Source: Porphyromonas sp. oral taxon 275 (GTDB lineage: Bacteria; Bacteroidota; Bacteroidia; Bacteroidales; Porphyromonadaceae). From it: DNA of 64,000 nucleotides. Below are positions 17,172 through 27,467 of this stretch, piece after piece. The DNA lies in NCBI RefSeq assembly GCF_018127745.1, contig NZ_CP072333.1, positions 310,001 to 374,000 on the forward strand. The letters run 5' to 3'. The position numbers and the translations under genes were made by a program. The notes beneath the pieces are model-generated. The model did not search any database, was not told the DNA's origin, and was given only the letters and a program-made list of their open reading frames with translations. Position 1 is the first letter of the stretch. Every line of letters starts with the position of its first letter.

Positions 17172-19409
17172 ATGCAGCTCCCGAGTCTCCTTCGCCGCCT
17201 AGGCCTCGCCCTTGCTGTCCTAGGTCTCGCCCTCGAGGTGCAGGCTCAGACGCCCGCAGCAGTGCGCCCCTCCTATGCCGAGCTCGTGGATCCCCTTACG
17301 GGGACGCTGAGCAGCTACGAGCTCAGTGCGGGCAATACCTACCCCGTCATCTCCCGCCCCTGGGGGATGAATAGCTGGACGCCCCAGACGGGGAAGATGG
17401 GCGACGGCTGGCAGTACACCTACACGGCTCAGAAGCTCTGCGGCATCAAGCAGACGCACCAGCCCAGCCCCTGGATCGGGGACTACGGACAGTTCGCCTT
17501 CCTCCCTATGGTCGGTGCCTCCCCGCGCTTCGGCGATGAGGAGCGCGCCTCGCACTTCAGCCACAGGGCCGAGCGGGCACACCCCTACAGCTATGAGGTC
17601 TATCTGGCGGACTACGATACCCAGCTGCGCCTAGCGCCTACCGAGCGCGCTGCCGTCTGCGAGATCACCTACCCGAGCTATAGCAAGCCCGAGGAGCGCT
17701 GGCTCGTCATCGACGCCTACGATGGGGGCAGCGAGCTGAGGCAGACCTCACCGCGGACGCTCGTGGGCGTCAGTCGGCGCAATAGCGGGGGCGTGCCCGC
17801 GGGCTTCGGCTGCTACTTCATCTTCACCTTCGAGGAGCCCATCAGCCTTGTCCAGTTCAAGGAGATCAAGGGTGAGGGGGGCACGCGGGCGCTCGCTGCC
17901 GTACGGCTCTCCTCCACCAAGCCCCAGCAGCGCCTCTGGGTCGCCTCCTCCTTCATCAGCCCCGAGCAGGCGGAGCTCAACCTCCAGGAGACCGCGGGGC
18001 GCGACTTCGCCACCATCGCCCGTGAGGGCAAGGCCGTGTGGAATGAGCTGCTGGGACGCCTCGCCGTAGAGGACGAGCACCCCGAGCGGATGCGCACCTT
18101 CTACAGCATGCTCTACCGCTGCCTGCTCTTCCCGCGCCGCTTTTGGGAGCGCAACGCGGCGGGCGAGATCATCCACTACAGCCCCTACAATGGTCAGGTA
18201 CTGCCCGGCTACATGTACACCGATACGGGCTACTGGGATACCTTCCGCGCGCTGATGCCCCTGATCAATCTCGTCTACCCCGACGAGGCAGGGCCTATGG
18301 CCGAGGGGCTGATGAACGCCTATCGCGAGAGTGGCTTCCTGCCCGAGTGGGCGAGCCCAGGGCACAGAGACTGCATGGTGGGGAATAACTCCGCCTCCGT
18401 CCTCGCTGACGCCTATCTCAAGGGGCTGGGGCGCCTTGAGGCCAAGGAAGTCGTCGCGGCGCTACTGCATGGGGCGAGTGCCGAGCATCCCACGATCGGC
18501 TCCACGGGGCGCAAGGGCTATCAGTACTACAATAAGCTCGGCTACATCCCCAGCGATGTCGGAATCAAGGAGCACGCTGCCCGCAGCCTCGAGTATGCCT
18601 ACGCCGACTGGTGCATCGCCGAGGTGCTGCGACGCACGGGGGCGCCGAAGAAGCTGGAGGCCCTCTACCGCGCACGCAGCCAGAACTATCGCAAGCTCTA
18701 CAACCCAGCCCTGGGGTGGATGCAGGGACGCAAGGCCGACGGCAGCTGGCAGCAGCCCTTCTCGGTCTACAAGTGGGGCGATGCCTTCACCGAGGGCAAC
18801 GCGCTACACTACACCTGGTCGGTCTTCCACGACGTCCCAGGGCTCATGCGGCTGATGGGCGGTGCTGCGGGCTTCACGGCGCGCCTGGATAGTATCTTCT
18901 CCCTGCCGCCCCTCTTCGACGAGAGCTACTACGGCTTCGTCATCCACGAGATCCGTGAGATGCAGCTGATGAATATGGGCAACTACGCCCACGGTAATCA
19001 GCCCATACAGCACATGATCTACCTCTACGACTATGCGGGCAGGCCGCAGCGCACGCAGTGGTGGGTGCGTGAGGTCATGGAGCGCCTCTATAGCGCACGT
19101 CCCGATGGCTACTGCGGCGATGAGGACAACGGCCAGACCTCGGCCTGGTACGTCTTCTCGGCCCTGGGCTTCTACCCCGTCAATCCCGTCTCGGGCGAAT
19201 ATGCGCTGGGGATACCCTACTTCCGCCGCGTACGTCTGCAGCGCCCTGGGGCTAAGTCCTTCGTCATCACGGCCGACCGCCCCGAGGGGCGCTACGTGCG
19301 GCGGACGCTCCTCGGGGAGCAGCCGCTAGCGAAGCCCTTCCTCAGCTATCAGAGCATCCTCGAGGGTGGGCACCTGCACTTCGAACTCACGCCCCAGGCC
19401 GAGCCTTAG
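17172..19409 (+). CDS. GH92 family alpha-mannosidase
   Basis: The 745-residue protein starts with a signal peptide ending in VQAQT. The start is ATG 17172; the frame continues nine codons upstream through a TATATA tract that looks like promoter. GH92 hallmarks are clear: WGMNSWTPQT, QPSPWIGDYG, TGYWDTFRALMPL, NYAHGNQPIQHMIYLYD, and the signature GYCGDEDNGQTSAWYVFSALGFYPV near the C-terminus. GH92 enzymes are calcium-dependent exo-alpha-mannosidases that trim high-mannose N-glycans in the periplasm (family knowledge). Together with the GH18 lipoprotein at the left edge it suggests N-glycan use, although the two loci are 14 kb apart. Confidence 0.93.
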   Translation: MQLPSLLRRLGLALAVLGLALEVQAQTPAAVRPSYAELVDPLTGTLSSYELSAGNTYPVISRPWGMNSWTPQTGKMGDGWQYTYTAQKLCGIKQTHQPSPWIGDYGQFAFLPMVGASPRFGDEERASHFSHRAERAHPYSYEVYLADYDTQLRLAPTERAAVCEITYPSYSKPEERWLVIDAYDGGSELRQTSPRTLVGVSRRNSGGVPAGFGCYFIFTFEEPISLVQFKEIKGEGGTRALAAVRLSSTKPQQRLWVASSFISPEQAELNLQETAGRDFATIAREGKAVWNELLGRLAVEDEHPERMRTFYSMLYRCLLFPRRFWERNAAGEIIHYSPYNGQVLPGYMYTDTGYWDTFRALMPLINLVYPDEAGPMAEGLMNAYRESGFLPEWASPGHRDCMVGNNSASVLADAYLKGLGRLEAKEVVAALLHGASAEHPTIGSTGRKGYQYYNKLGYIPSDVGIKEHAARSLEYAYADWCIAEVLRRTGAPKKLEALYRARSQNYRKLYNPALGWMQGRKADGSWQQPFSVYKWGDAFTEGNALHYTWSVFHDVPGLMRLMGGAAGFTARLDSIFSLPPLFDESYYGFVIHEIREMQLMNMGNYAHGNQPIQHMIYLYDYAGRPQRTQWWVREVMERLYSARPDGYCGDEDNGQTSAWYVFSALGFYPVNPVSGEYALGIPYFRRVRLQRPGAKSFVITADRPEGRYVRRTLLGEQPLAKPFLSYQSILEGGHLHFELTPQAEP

Positions 19410-19474
19410 CAGGCCTCCCGCCTCGCGCAGCTCGTCCCGATCTTGAAGGGTACGGCCTTATCCCTCTAGCTCCC

Positions 19475-19510
19475 GAAGCCCGCGACTGGACGCCTCCAGC
19501 CGCGGGCTTC
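19475..19510 (+). terminator. terminator after the GH92 gene
   Basis: GAAGCCCGCG-CTGGA pairs with TCCAG-CGCGGGCTTC around a 4-base loop (one mismatch), followed by CTTCGTTT. Confidence 0.8.
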
Positions 19511-19595
19511 CTTCGTTTACGCGCGGGCTAGCCTTGAGGGGAGCAAGCCCGCTGCCCGTGCCCGTGGCGGACTGCGGCTAGCGGGGGAGGCCTCG

Positions 19596-19677
19596 TGAGG
19601 GATATCCGTCAGTCCTTTGAGGGACGCCAGTCGCGGGCGTGGGGGATATCCATCAGTGAGCTGAGGGATATCCCTCA
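19596..19677 (+). repeat. family A 22-bp-period array (four units)
   Basis: Units start at 19596, 19618, 19640 and 19662. Cores are TGAGGGATATCCGTCA, TGAGGGACGCCAGTCG, TGGGGGATATCCATCA and TGAGGGATATCCCTCA. The array reads in the uvrA direction and ends 153 bp before the uvrA -7 box. The rest of 19511-19892 is G-rich and without genes. Confidence 0.9.
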
Positions 19678-19830
19678 TGGGCGCTGGGGCTGGGGGGCAC
19701 CTCGCGTGGAAGCCTTTGGCGCGGGTGCAGCCCCTTGGTGAGGCCTGTGGGAGCGGCCTTGGCGGCCAAGCTGGGGGGCGGGATGAGGCTCGAGAGTCAG
19801 CCGAGGGAAGGTGCAGTGGGGGACTTTTCG

Positions 19831-19838
19831 TATTTTTG
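19831..19838 (+). promoter_or_regulatory. candidate -7 box (TATTTTTG) for uvrA
   Basis: It is an exact TAnnTTTG match 54 bp upstream of the uvrA ATG. No TTTG lies at the -33 position. Confidence 0.5.
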
Positions 19839-19892
19839 CCCCATGCGCCAGATTGCTTGAATCCTCCCTAGCGCAGCACGATAGACGACCCA

Positions 19893-22793
19893 ATGGCAAA
19901 GACTACCCCCAGCAGCAAGCAGGCTGCCCTGAGCGGCGACCGCCAGGATACGAGCACCAGCATCCTCCTTCACCACGTACGTGTCAATAACCTCAAGAAC
20001 ATAGACCTCGAGATCCCCCGCGGCAAGCTCGTCGTCGTCACCGGGGTCAGCGGCTCGGGCAAGAGTTCGCTGGCCTTCGACACGCTCTATGCCGAGGGGC
20101 AGCGCCGCTATGTGGAGAGCCTCTCGAGCTACGCCCGCCAGTTCGTCGGCCGCATGGCCAAGCCCGAGGCCGACTGGATCCGTGGGCTGCCGCCCGCCAT
20201 CGCCATCGAGCAGCGCGTCGTCAGCCGCAATCCCCGCTCCACCGTAGCGACCTCGACCGAGATCTACGAGTATATGCGCCTCCTATGGGCGCGTGTCGGG
20301 AAGACCATCTCCCCCAGCTCGGGACAGGAGGTGCGCAAGCATACCGTCCCCGACGTGCTGGGCTATATCCGTCAGCTGCCCGTGGGGAGCCGTGTCTACC
20401 TCATCACGCCGCTCATCCTCCCGAAGGGGCGCAAGCTCGCCGCGCACCTAGAGATCCAGCTGCAGCAGGGCTACAGCCGTCTGTGGCGCAGCGATCAGGG
20501 CGTCGTGCCCATCGACGAGGCGCTCGTATGGCCCGACAAGGAGGCCAAGCACTGCTGGCTGCTCATTGACCGTCTGGCCGTGGGGGATGACCTCAGCGCG
20601 GTGGATCGCCTCGGGGAGTCGGTAGAGACGGCCTTCTTCGAGGGACGCGGCAGCTGCAGCCTCGCCGTCGAGCGCATGGAGGGTGGCGAGCGCCAGGAGG
20701 CGGTGCTGGTGCCCTTTAGCAATGTCTTCGAGGCCGACGGACGCGTCTTCCAGGAGCCGAGCCCTGAGATGTTCAGCTTCAATAATCCCATAGGTGCCTG
20801 CCCCGAGTGTGAGGGCTTCGGTATGGTCGTCGGCATCGATGAGCGCCTAGTGATCCCCGACCCCACGCTCTCGGTCTACGAGGATGCTGTAGCCTGCTGG
20901 CGGGGCATGGTCTCCTCGGAGTGGAAGAACTTCTTCATCGGTCTCTCGGATCAGGAGGGCTTCCCCATCCACAAGCCCTACAAGGACCTCACGGCTCGGC
21001 AGCGCGAGCAGCTGTGGGAGGGACTGCCGAGCAAGCAGTACGGCCCCGTAGGGATCAACCCTTACTTCGCCTCGCTGCGTAGCCAGCTGCACAAGATCCA
21101 GAACCGCGTCCGCATCGCCCACTTCACGGGCAAGACGGTATGCCCGAGCTGCCATGGCGGACGCCTCAAGCCCGATGCCCTCTGCGTGCAGGTGGGCGGG
21201 AAGAACATCGCCGAGGTCGTCAGCCTGACCCTCTGGGAGGCACGGCGCTTCTTCGATGAGCTTGAGCTAAGTCCCGCAGATCAGCTCATCGCCAAGCGCC
21301 TCCTACACGAGATACGCTCCCGCCTCGGCTTCCTTGACGAGGTAGGCCTAGGCTACCTCACCCTAGACCGCCTCTCCAATAGCCTCTCGGGCGGGGAGAG
21401 CCAGCGTGTGACGCTCGCCACTCAGCTCGGCAGTAGCCTCGTCGGCTCGCTCTACGTGCTCGACGAGCCCAGCATAGGCCTGCACCAGCGCGACACCGAG
21501 CGGTTGATACGCGTCGTCAAGCGTCTGCGTGACCTGGGGAATACGGTGGTCGTCGTCGAGCACGATGAGGAGATGATGCGCGCCGCCGACTACATCGTGG
21601 ACATAGGCCCCGATGCAGGTATCCACGGCGGCCAGGTCGTCTACGCAGGTGATGCCTCGGCCATCACGTGCGAGACGCCCGGCTACACGGCCGCCTACCT
21701 CACGGGACGTGAGCAGATCCCCCTGCCCAGCGTGCGCCGCGGCTGGACGAGCTTCCTCGAGGTCAAGGGCGCCCGTCGGCACAACCTCAAGGAGGTGGAT
21801 GTGCGCTTCCCCCTGCACACGCTCACCGTCGTCAGTGGCGTCAGCGGCTCGGGCAAGAGTACGCTGGTGCGTGACCTCTTCTACGAGGGTGTCAGCCGCA
21901 AGCTAGGGCGCGAACCCATGACGGAGCTCGAGCTCACGTCCATCACGGGCGACTGGCGCGAGATCGAGCAGGTGGAGTATGTAGACCAGAACAACATCGG
22001 CCGCAGCTCCCGCTCCAATCCTGTGACCTACGTCGGTGCCTTCGATACCATCCGTGACCTCTACGCAGGCCTCCCCCTGTCGAAGCAGATGGGCTACAAG
22101 CCCTATTACTTCAGCTTCAATAAGGAGGGCGGACGCTGCGAGACCTGTCAGGGCGCTGGTGAGATCACCATCGAGATGCAGTTCATGGCCGATATCCACC
22201 TCACCTGCGAGGCCTGCGGCGGCAAGCGCTTCCGCAAGGAGCTCCTCGAGGTCGAGTACTGCGGAACGAATATCTCCCAGCTGCTGGAGCTGAGCGTGGA
22301 CGAGGCCGTGGACTTCTTCGCCGAGCACCGCGAGCAGTCCCCCCTCTCGGATCGCATTATCAATCAGCTCCGTCCGCTGCAGCGCGTAGGCCTCGGGTAC
22401 ATCAAGCTCGGACAGTCGGGCTCGACGCTCTCGGGCGGGGAGAACCAGCGTGTCAAGCTCGCCTACTACCTAGGTAAGGGAAGGAAGCTGCCGACGCTCT
22501 TCATCTTCGACGAGCCGACCACGGGCCTGCACTTCCACGATATACGCACGCTGCTGGGCTCTCTGGAGGCGCTGGTCGACCAGGGGCACTCGGTGATCGT
22601 GGTTGAGCATAACCTTGAGGTCATCAAGGCCGCGGACTGGGTCATTGACCTCGGCCCCGAGGGGGGTAAGGGTGGTGGCTACATCGTGGCCGAGGGGACG
22701 CCCGAGGAGCTGGCCGCGCATCCCGACTCGGCTACGGGGCGCTACCTGCGTCCGCTGCTGGAGGCGGCAGGCAGAGCGCCGAAGCCCCGATAA
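19893..22793 (+). CDS. uvrA: excinuclease ABC subunit UvrA
   Basis: The 966-residue protein is the damage-sensing ATPase of nucleotide excision repair. Both ABC modules are complete: Walker A motifs in [13 protein letters not shown] and [13 protein letters not shown], signatures [12 protein letters not shown] and [12 protein letters not shown], Walker B in [11 protein letters not shown] and [11 protein letters not shown]. Zinc-finger cysteines are visible (CPECEG, CPSCHGG, CETCQG, CEACGG). Length is slightly above the usual 940 or so. It stands alone between a family A array and a long inverted repeat. Confidence 0.97.
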   Translation: MAKTTPSSKQAALSGDRQDTSTSILLHHVRVNNLKNIDLEIPRGKLVVVTGVSGSGKSSLAFDTLYAEGQRRYVESLSSYARQFVGRMAKPEADWIRGLPPAIAIEQRVVSRNPRSTVATSTEIYEYMRLLWARVGKTISPSSGQEVRKHTVPDVLGYIRQLPVGSRVYLITPLILPKGRKLAAHLEIQLQQGYSRLWRSDQGVVPIDEALVWPDKEAKHCWLLIDRLAVGDDLSAVDRLGESVETAFFEGRGSCSLAVERMEGGERQEAVLVPFSNVFEADGRVFQEPSPEMFSFNNPIGACPECEGFGMVVGIDERLVIPDPTLSVYEDAVACWRGMVSSEWKNFFIGLSDQEGFPIHKPYKDLTARQREQLWEGLPSKQYGPVGINPYFASLRSQLHKIQNRVRIAHFTGKTVCPSCHGGRLKPDALCVQVGGKNIAEVVSLTLWEARRFFDELELSPADQLIAKRLLHEIRSRLGFLDEVGLGYLTLDRLSNSLSGGESQRVTLATQLGSSLVGSLYVLDEPSIGLHQRDTERLIRVVKRLRDLGNTVVVVEHDEEMMRAADYIVDIGPDAGIHGGQVVYAGDASAITCETPGYTAAYLTGREQIPLPSVRRGWTSFLEVKGARRHNLKEVDVRFPLHTLTVVSGVSGSGKSTLVRDLFYEGVSRKLGREPMTELELTSITGDWREIEQVEYVDQNNIGRSSRSNPVTYVGAFDTIRDLYAGLPLSKQMGYKPYYFSFNKEGGRCETCQGAGEITIEMQFMADIHLTCEACGGKRFRKELLEVEYCGTNISQLLELSVDEAVDFFAEHREQSPLSDRIINQLRPLQRVGLGYIKLGQSGSTLSGGENQRVKLAYYLGKGRKLPTLFIFDEPTTGLHFHDIRTLLGSLEALVDQGHSVIVVEHNLEVIKAADWVIDLGPEGGKGGGYIVAEGTPEELAAHPDSATGRYLRPLLEAAGRAPKPR

Positions 22794-22833
22794 GGCTGCT
22801 CCGCCTCGTCCTCGGGCGAGGCCCACAAGACAC

Positions 22834-22894
22834 TAAGCCCTATAGGGGCGTTCCGAGCTGAGGCTTAGCCTGTGGGACGCCCCTATAGGGCTTA
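22834..22894. terminator. long hairpin after uvrA
   Basis: An 18-bp perfect stem (TAAGCCCTATAGGGGCGT with ACGCCCCTATAGGGCTTA) encloses 25 bases. A second nested pairing (CCCACAAG-like with CCTGTGGG) is possible. The plus-strand tail is AGCTGTCTTCT, so termination of uvrA is plausible but the T-run is poor. Confidence 0.6.
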
Positions 22895-22924
22895 GCTGTC
22901 TTCTAGCGATAGGCCGGGGGAGTA

Positions 22925-23034
22925 TTCTTATAATATATTCCCCCGAATCTTATATTAGTTTTCGCTAGATCTTATATCATTTTCCGTGACTTCTTATATC
23001 ACTTTCTCCCACTTCTTATATCACTTGGCTCCCG
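22925..23034 (+). repeat. family B AT-rich 22-bp-period array (five units)
   Basis: Units start at 22925, 22947, 22969, 22991 and 23013. The core is TTCTTATATNA(C/T)TTT, followed by variable bases to make exactly 22. The array stands out as AT-rich in GC-rich DNA and lies 327 bp upstream of the frd -7 box, reading in the same direction. The remaining DNA to 23497 holds no gene. Confidence 0.88.
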
Positions 23035-23361
23035 CTCCCTAGGCTCGGAGCGCGCCGCGCCTTAGCTCGGGGCAGCCTCCCCCTTGTCCCTCGGTCGCCT
23101 CCCTCCGCACGCTTGGCAGCCTTCCTCCCTTATCCCTCGGTAGGCTCCGCGAGGCAGGTGCCCTTGCTCCGCCTTATCCTTGCTCGGCCCGCCGAGCCTC
23201 CCCGGAGCGCGCTGCTACACCTATGTAGCTAGCTATATATAGGTAGGCAGAAGGGTCCTTTTCCTTTGACTTGACTATTCTGTACCTATTTGTGGGGAGA
23301 GGTGTTGGGACGATTACGCCTTTTTTTCGCCAATAATGGTGCTTCATATACCTAATTGAGT

Positions 23362-23369
23362 TATCTTTG
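23362..23369 (+). promoter_or_regulatory. candidate -7 box (TATCTTTG) for frdCAB
   Basis: It is an exact TAnnTTTG match followed by GTGG. The implied leader before frdC is about 120 nt. No TTTG is present at -33. Confidence 0.55.
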
Positions 23370-23497
23370 TGGAGGCAAGGCACGGCCTGGCGCCTAGGCT
23401 CTGCTTCGGGGATACCACGGAGCCTACTGCACCTCGGCTCTATAGCGCCTGCCGACAAGGGCATAAACTAAGTAGAATCAAACTAATAATAAACTCT

Positions 23498-24202
23498 ATG
23501 TCGTGGTTAATCAAATCCTCGATCGGCCGTAAGCTCGTGATGAGTATCTCAGGACTTGCGCTGATCCTGTTCCTGACCTTCCACATGTCGATGAACCTCG
23601 TAGCTCTCTTCAGCGAGGAGGGCTATAACGCGGTATGTGAATTCCTCGGAGCTAACTGGTACGCGCTGGTAGCCTCAATGGGGCTGGCCGTACTCTTCGT
23701 CGTGCACATCGTCTATGCCTTCATCCTGACGCTGCAGAACCTCAAGGCACGCGGCAACGACCGCTACGCCGTCATCGACAAGCCTAAGGGCGTCGAGTGG
23801 GCCTCGCAGAACATGATGGTACTGGGTGTCGTCGTCGTCCTCGGGCTCCTGCTGCACCTCTTCAACTTCTGGGCGAAGATGCAGCTGGCAGAGCTCCTCG
23901 GGCAGCATGACCTCGGGATCGCGGGTGTGAGCGGGCCTACCGACGGTGCTGGTCTCATCCGCTATACCTTCTCCAACCCCATCTTCGTAGTCCTCTACCT
24001 CGTATGGCTGGGTGCTCTGTGGTTCCACCTCTCGCATGGCTTCTGGAGCTCGCTGCACACCATCGGCTTCGATAACAAGATCTGGTTCGAGCGCCTGCGT
24101 TGCATCTCCAATGTCTACACGACGATCATCGTCCTCGGCTTCGCAGTCGTGGTCGTATGGTACTACCTGCAGAGTCTCTGCGGTGGGGTCTGCCCCTTCT
24201 AA
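23498..24202 (+). CDS. frdC: fumarate reductase / succinate dehydrogenase cytochrome b subunit
   Basis: The 234-residue protein has five hydrophobic segments and is the di-heme membrane anchor of the B-type quinol:fumarate reductase, as in Bacteroides and Wolinella. Likely heme-ligand histidines are in FLTFHMSMNL, FVVHIVYAF, LLLHLFNFW and WFHLSHGFW. The start at ATG 23498 gives MSWLIKSSIGRKLVMSISGL, the usual N-terminus. A 43-codon upstream extension crosses the promoter and is rejected. It is the first gene of frdCAB. In anaerobic Bacteroidetes the enzyme runs as fumarate reductase for energy and succinate formation. Confidence 0.93.
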   Translation: MSWLIKSSIGRKLVMSISGLALILFLTFHMSMNLVALFSEEGYNAVCEFLGANWYALVASMGLAVLFVVHIVYAFILTLQNLKARGNDRYAVIDKPKGVEWASQNMMVLGVVVVLGLLLHLFNFWAKMQLAELLGQHDLGIAGVSGPTDGAGLIRYTFSNPIFVVLYLVWLGALWFHLSHGFWSSLHTIGFDNKIWFERLRCISNVYTTIIVLGFAVVVVWYYLQSLCGGVCPF

Positions 24203-24240
24203 TGCCTGTAGTTATCCACTCCAGTACCTATATATAGCAT

Positions 24241-26184
24241 ATGTCTAAGATAGATTCCAAGATCCCTGCCGGCCCATTAGCTGACAAGTGGACTAATTAT
24301 AAAGACCATCAGAAGCTCGTCAACCCCGCCAACAAGCGCCGCCTCGACATCATCGTCGTCGGTACCGGGCTCGCTGGGGCATCGGCTGCCGCATCGCTGG
24401 CAGAGATGGGCTTCAACGTGCTGAACTTCTGCATCCAGGACTCGCCCCGTCGTGCGCACTCCATCGCTGCCCAGGGGGGGATCAACGCTGCTAAGAACTA
24501 TCAGAATGACGGGGACTCGGTCTACCGCCTCTTCTACGATACGATCAAGGGGGGGGACTACCGTGCTCGTGAGGCCAACGTCTACCGCCTGGCAGAGGTC
24601 GCCAACAGTATCATAGACCAGTGCGTAGCACAGGGTGTACCCTTCGCTCGTGAGTACAGCGGTCTTCTGGACAACCGTTCCTTCGGGGGCGCTCAGGTAT
24701 CACGTACCTTCTATGCTCGTGGTCAGACGGGGCAGCAGCTGCTGCTTGGCGCTTACTCCGCCCTGAGTCGCCAGGTCGGTAAGGGCTCGGTCAAGCTCTA
24801 CACGCGCCACGAGATGCTCGACGTCGTCATCATTGACGGACGTGCCCGAGGGATCATCGCCCGCAACCTCGTGACGGGTAAGATCGAGCGCTTCGCTGCT
24901 CACGCTGTCGTCATCGGTACGGGCGGCTACGGCAATGCCTTCTTCCTCTCCACGAACGCTATGGCCTCCAACGGCTCGGCTGCCTGGCAGTGCTACAAGA
25001 AGGGCGCCTACTTCGCGAACCCCTGTATGGCGCAGATCCACCCGACCTGTATCCCCGTACATGGCGAGTTCCAGTCCAAGCTGACGCTGATGTCCGAGTC
25101 GCTGCGTAACGACGGTCGCATCTGGGTACCCAAGAACATCGAGGATGCCAAGAAGCTGCAGGCTGGTACGCTCCGCCCCACTCAGATCAAGGAAGAGGAT
25201 CGTGACTACTACCTCGAGCGCCGCTACCCCGCCTTCGGGAACCTCGTGCCTCGTGACGTAGCGAGCCGCGCAGCCAAGGAGCGCTGCGACGCTGGCTATG
25301 GGGTGAACAACACCGGCCTAGCCGTCTTCCTCGACTTCTCCTCCGCCATCCAGCGTCTGGGTAAGGACGTCGTAGAGGCCCGCTATGGTAACCTCTTCCA
25401 GATGTACGAGAAGATCACCAACGACAATCCCTACGAGACGCCGATGATGATCTACCCTGCCATCCACTACACCATGGGCGGTATCTGGGTCGACTACGAG
25501 CTGATGACCTCCGTGCCCGGGCTCTTCGCTATCGGGGAGGCCAACTTCTCTGACCACGGTGCCAACCGCCTCGGGGCTTCGGCGCTGATGCAGGGTCTGG
25601 CCGACGGCTACTTCGTCCTGCCGTACACGATCCAGAACTATCTGGCCGACCAGATCCAGGTTCCCCGCTTCAGCACGGACCGTCCAGAGTTCGACGAGGC
25701 AGAGAAGGGCATCCAGGATCGCATCGCTCGCCTGATGAGCATCAAGGGCTCGCAGTCTGTCGACAGCCTGCACAAGAAGCTCGGCCACATCATGTGGGAC
25801 TTCGTCGGCATGGGCCGTGAGCGTGAAGGCCTAGAGAAGGCGATCGTAGCGCTCAAGGAGCTGAAGAAGGAGTTCTGGAGCGATGTGCGCATCCCCGGTA
25901 AGGCCGATGACCTCAACGTCGAGCTGGAGAAGGCACTGCGACTGGCTGACTTCATCGAGATCGGCGAACTGATGGCCCGCGACGCTCACGACCGAGAGGA
26001 GAGCTGCGGTGGTCACTTCCGCCTCGAGCATCAGACGCCTGAGGGCGAGGCACTGCGTCACGACGACCAGTTCGCCTACGTCTCCTGCTGGGAATACCAG
26101 GGCGAGGATCAGGATCCCGTCCTGCTCAAGGAGTCTCTGGACTACGAGTTCGTCGTCCGTCAGCAGCGTAACTACAAGAACTAA
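24241..26184 (+). CDS. frdA: fumarate reductase flavoprotein subunit
   Basis: The 647-residue catalytic subunit carries covalent FAD. The dinucleotide-binding [21 protein letters not shown], the flavin-attachment block [11 protein letters not shown], and the active-site region [21 protein letters not shown] are all present. Length fits the long Bacteroidetes form. It begins 38 bp after frdC and is followed by frdB after 23 bp. Confidence 0.96.
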   Translation: MSKIDSKIPAGPLADKWTNYKDHQKLVNPANKRRLDIIVVGTGLAGASAAASLAEMGFNVLNFCIQDSPRRAHSIAAQGGINAAKNYQNDGDSVYRLFYDTIKGGDYRAREANVYRLAEVANSIIDQCVAQGVPFAREYSGLLDNRSFGGAQVSRTFYARGQTGQQLLLGAYSALSRQVGKGSVKLYTRHEMLDVVIIDGRARGIIARNLVTGKIERFAAHAVVIGTGGYGNAFFLSTNAMASNGSAAWQCYKKGAYFANPCMAQIHPTCIPVHGEFQSKLTLMSESLRNDGRIWVPKNIEDAKKLQAGTLRPTQIKEEDRDYYLERRYPAFGNLVPRDVASRAAKERCDAGYGVNNTGLAVFLDFSSAIQRLGKDVVEARYGNLFQMYEKITNDNPYETPMMIYPAIHYTMGGIWVDYELMTSVPGLFAIGEANFSDHGANRLGASALMQGLADGYFVLPYTIQNYLADQIQVPRFSTDRPEFDEAEKGIQDRIARLMSIKGSQSVDSLHKKLGHIMWDFVGMGREREGLEKAIVALKELKKEFWSDVRIPGKADDLNVELEKALRLADFIEIGELMARDAHDREESCGGHFRLEHQTPEGEALRHDDQFAYVSCWEYQGEDQDPVLLKESLDYEFVVRQQRNYKN

Positions 26185-26207
26185 CCCCAAGCCACTCTAT
26201 CGGTACA

Positions 26208-26963
26208 ATGGATAAGAATATCAATATCAAGGTAAAGGTCTGGCGCCAGCGCGGTCCCGAGGCAAAGGGTGCGTTCGAGATGTATGACCTCAAGAATATA
26301 TCCCAGGGCAGCTCGTTCCTAGAGATGCTCGACATCCTCAACGAGCAGCTGGTACGCGAGGGCAAGGAGCCCGTCGTCTTCGACCACGACTGCCGTGAAG
26401 GGATCTGCGGTATGTGCTCGCTCTACATCAATGGGCATCCTCACGGACCCGATGACAGCATCACGACCTGTCAGCTGCATATGCGTCGCTTCGACGAAGG
26501 CGACACGATCACCATCGAGCCTTGGCGCTCGGCGGGCTTCCCCATCATCCGCGACCTTATGGTAGACCGCTCGGCCTACGACAAGATCATCCAGGCGGGG
26601 GGCTTCGTATCGGTCAATACGGGTGGTGTGCCTGACGCCAACGCGATCGCCATCCCCAAGGCGGACGCTGATATGGCTATGGACGCTGCTGCCTGCATCG
26701 GCTGTGGTGCCTGTGCTGCGGCATGTAAGAACGGCTCGGCTATGCTCTTCGTCTCGGCGAAGGTCAGCCAGCTTGCGCTCCTGCCTCAGGGGCGTGTCGA
26801 GGCTGCTCGCCGTGCTAAGGCGATGGTCGCGAAGATGGACGAACTGGGCTTCGGGAACTGTACCAACACGCGTGCCTGCGAGGTAGAGTGCCCCAAGAAC
26901 ATCTCTATCTCGAACATCGCACGCCTCAACCGCGAGTTCCTCTCCGCTAAGTTCAAGGACTAG
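26208..26963 (+). CDS. frdB: fumarate reductase iron-sulfur subunit
   Basis: The 251-residue subunit carries electrons from the membrane hemes to FAD. Cysteine sets for three clusters are visible: CREGICGMC with a later TTC for [2Fe-2S], [11 protein letters not shown] for [4Fe-4S], and [12 protein letters not shown] for [3Fe-4S]. It is the last gene of frdCAB and is followed by a strong terminator. Confidence 0.96.
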   Translation: MDKNINIKVKVWRQRGPEAKGAFEMYDLKNISQGSSFLEMLDILNEQLVREGKEPVVFDHDCREGICGMCSLYINGHPHGPDDSITTCQLHMRRFDEGDTITIEPWRSAGFPIIRDLMVDRSAYDKIIQAGGFVSVNTGGVPDANAIAIPKADADMAMDAAACIGCGACAAACKNGSAMLFVSAKVSQLALLPQGRVEAARRAKAMVAKMDELGFGNCTNTRACEVECPKNISISNIARLNREFLSAKFKD

Positions 26964-27014
26964 TCCCGCGCAGCACGTGCCGCCTGTGCGGCTAGTGCTG
27001 CCTCCCAATACCAG

Positions 27015-27061
27015 CCGCGCCTGCGACCATCTCCCGATGGCTGCAGGCGCGGTTCTCTTTT
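27015..27061 (+). terminator. terminator of frdCAB
   Basis: CCGCGCCTGC pairs with the CTGCAGGCGCGG arm (inner ACCATC / GATGGC also pairs), followed by TTCTCTTTT. Confidence 0.88.
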
Positions 27062-27064
27062 ATT

Positions 27065-27092
27065 CCAGGAGGAGGGAGCTCCCTCCTCCTGG
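27065..27092. repeat. 28-bp perfect palindrome
   Basis: CCAGGAGGAGGGAG is followed at once by its exact reverse complement, giving a loop-free palindrome 3 bp after the frd terminator. The rest of 27093-27467 is purine-rich and without genes. Confidence 0.75.
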
Positions 27093-27467
27093 GGCTCTGT
27101 TGTAGCTTAGAGGAGGAGTGGAGAATGGGAGGAGGTGAGCTCGGGGGATAAGGCGCGATGCTCGCTGCCCTTAGCTTGAAGGGGCTTGGGCGCTAAGGCA
27201 CGGCACTCCTTCTAATAGGAAGGGTTGGGGCTAGGGCAGGGAGAAGCCTTGGGATGGAGGAGGGGGAATGGCGCGCTGGGCTAGCTGAGTGAGGCTGGAT
27301 AGGGTGGTAGAGTGAGGCTTTAGCTTGGGTGATAGAGATCGTAGAGCTTAGCAGAGTGAGACGGCTAAGTGGGGAGAGTGACGGGCGGGCTTAGGTGTGA
27401 TCGGGTGCAGGGCTCTAGGGGGTGATCGTTGCTGTGGGGGATAGAGGGAGCTGAAGGAGGAGGGCCG

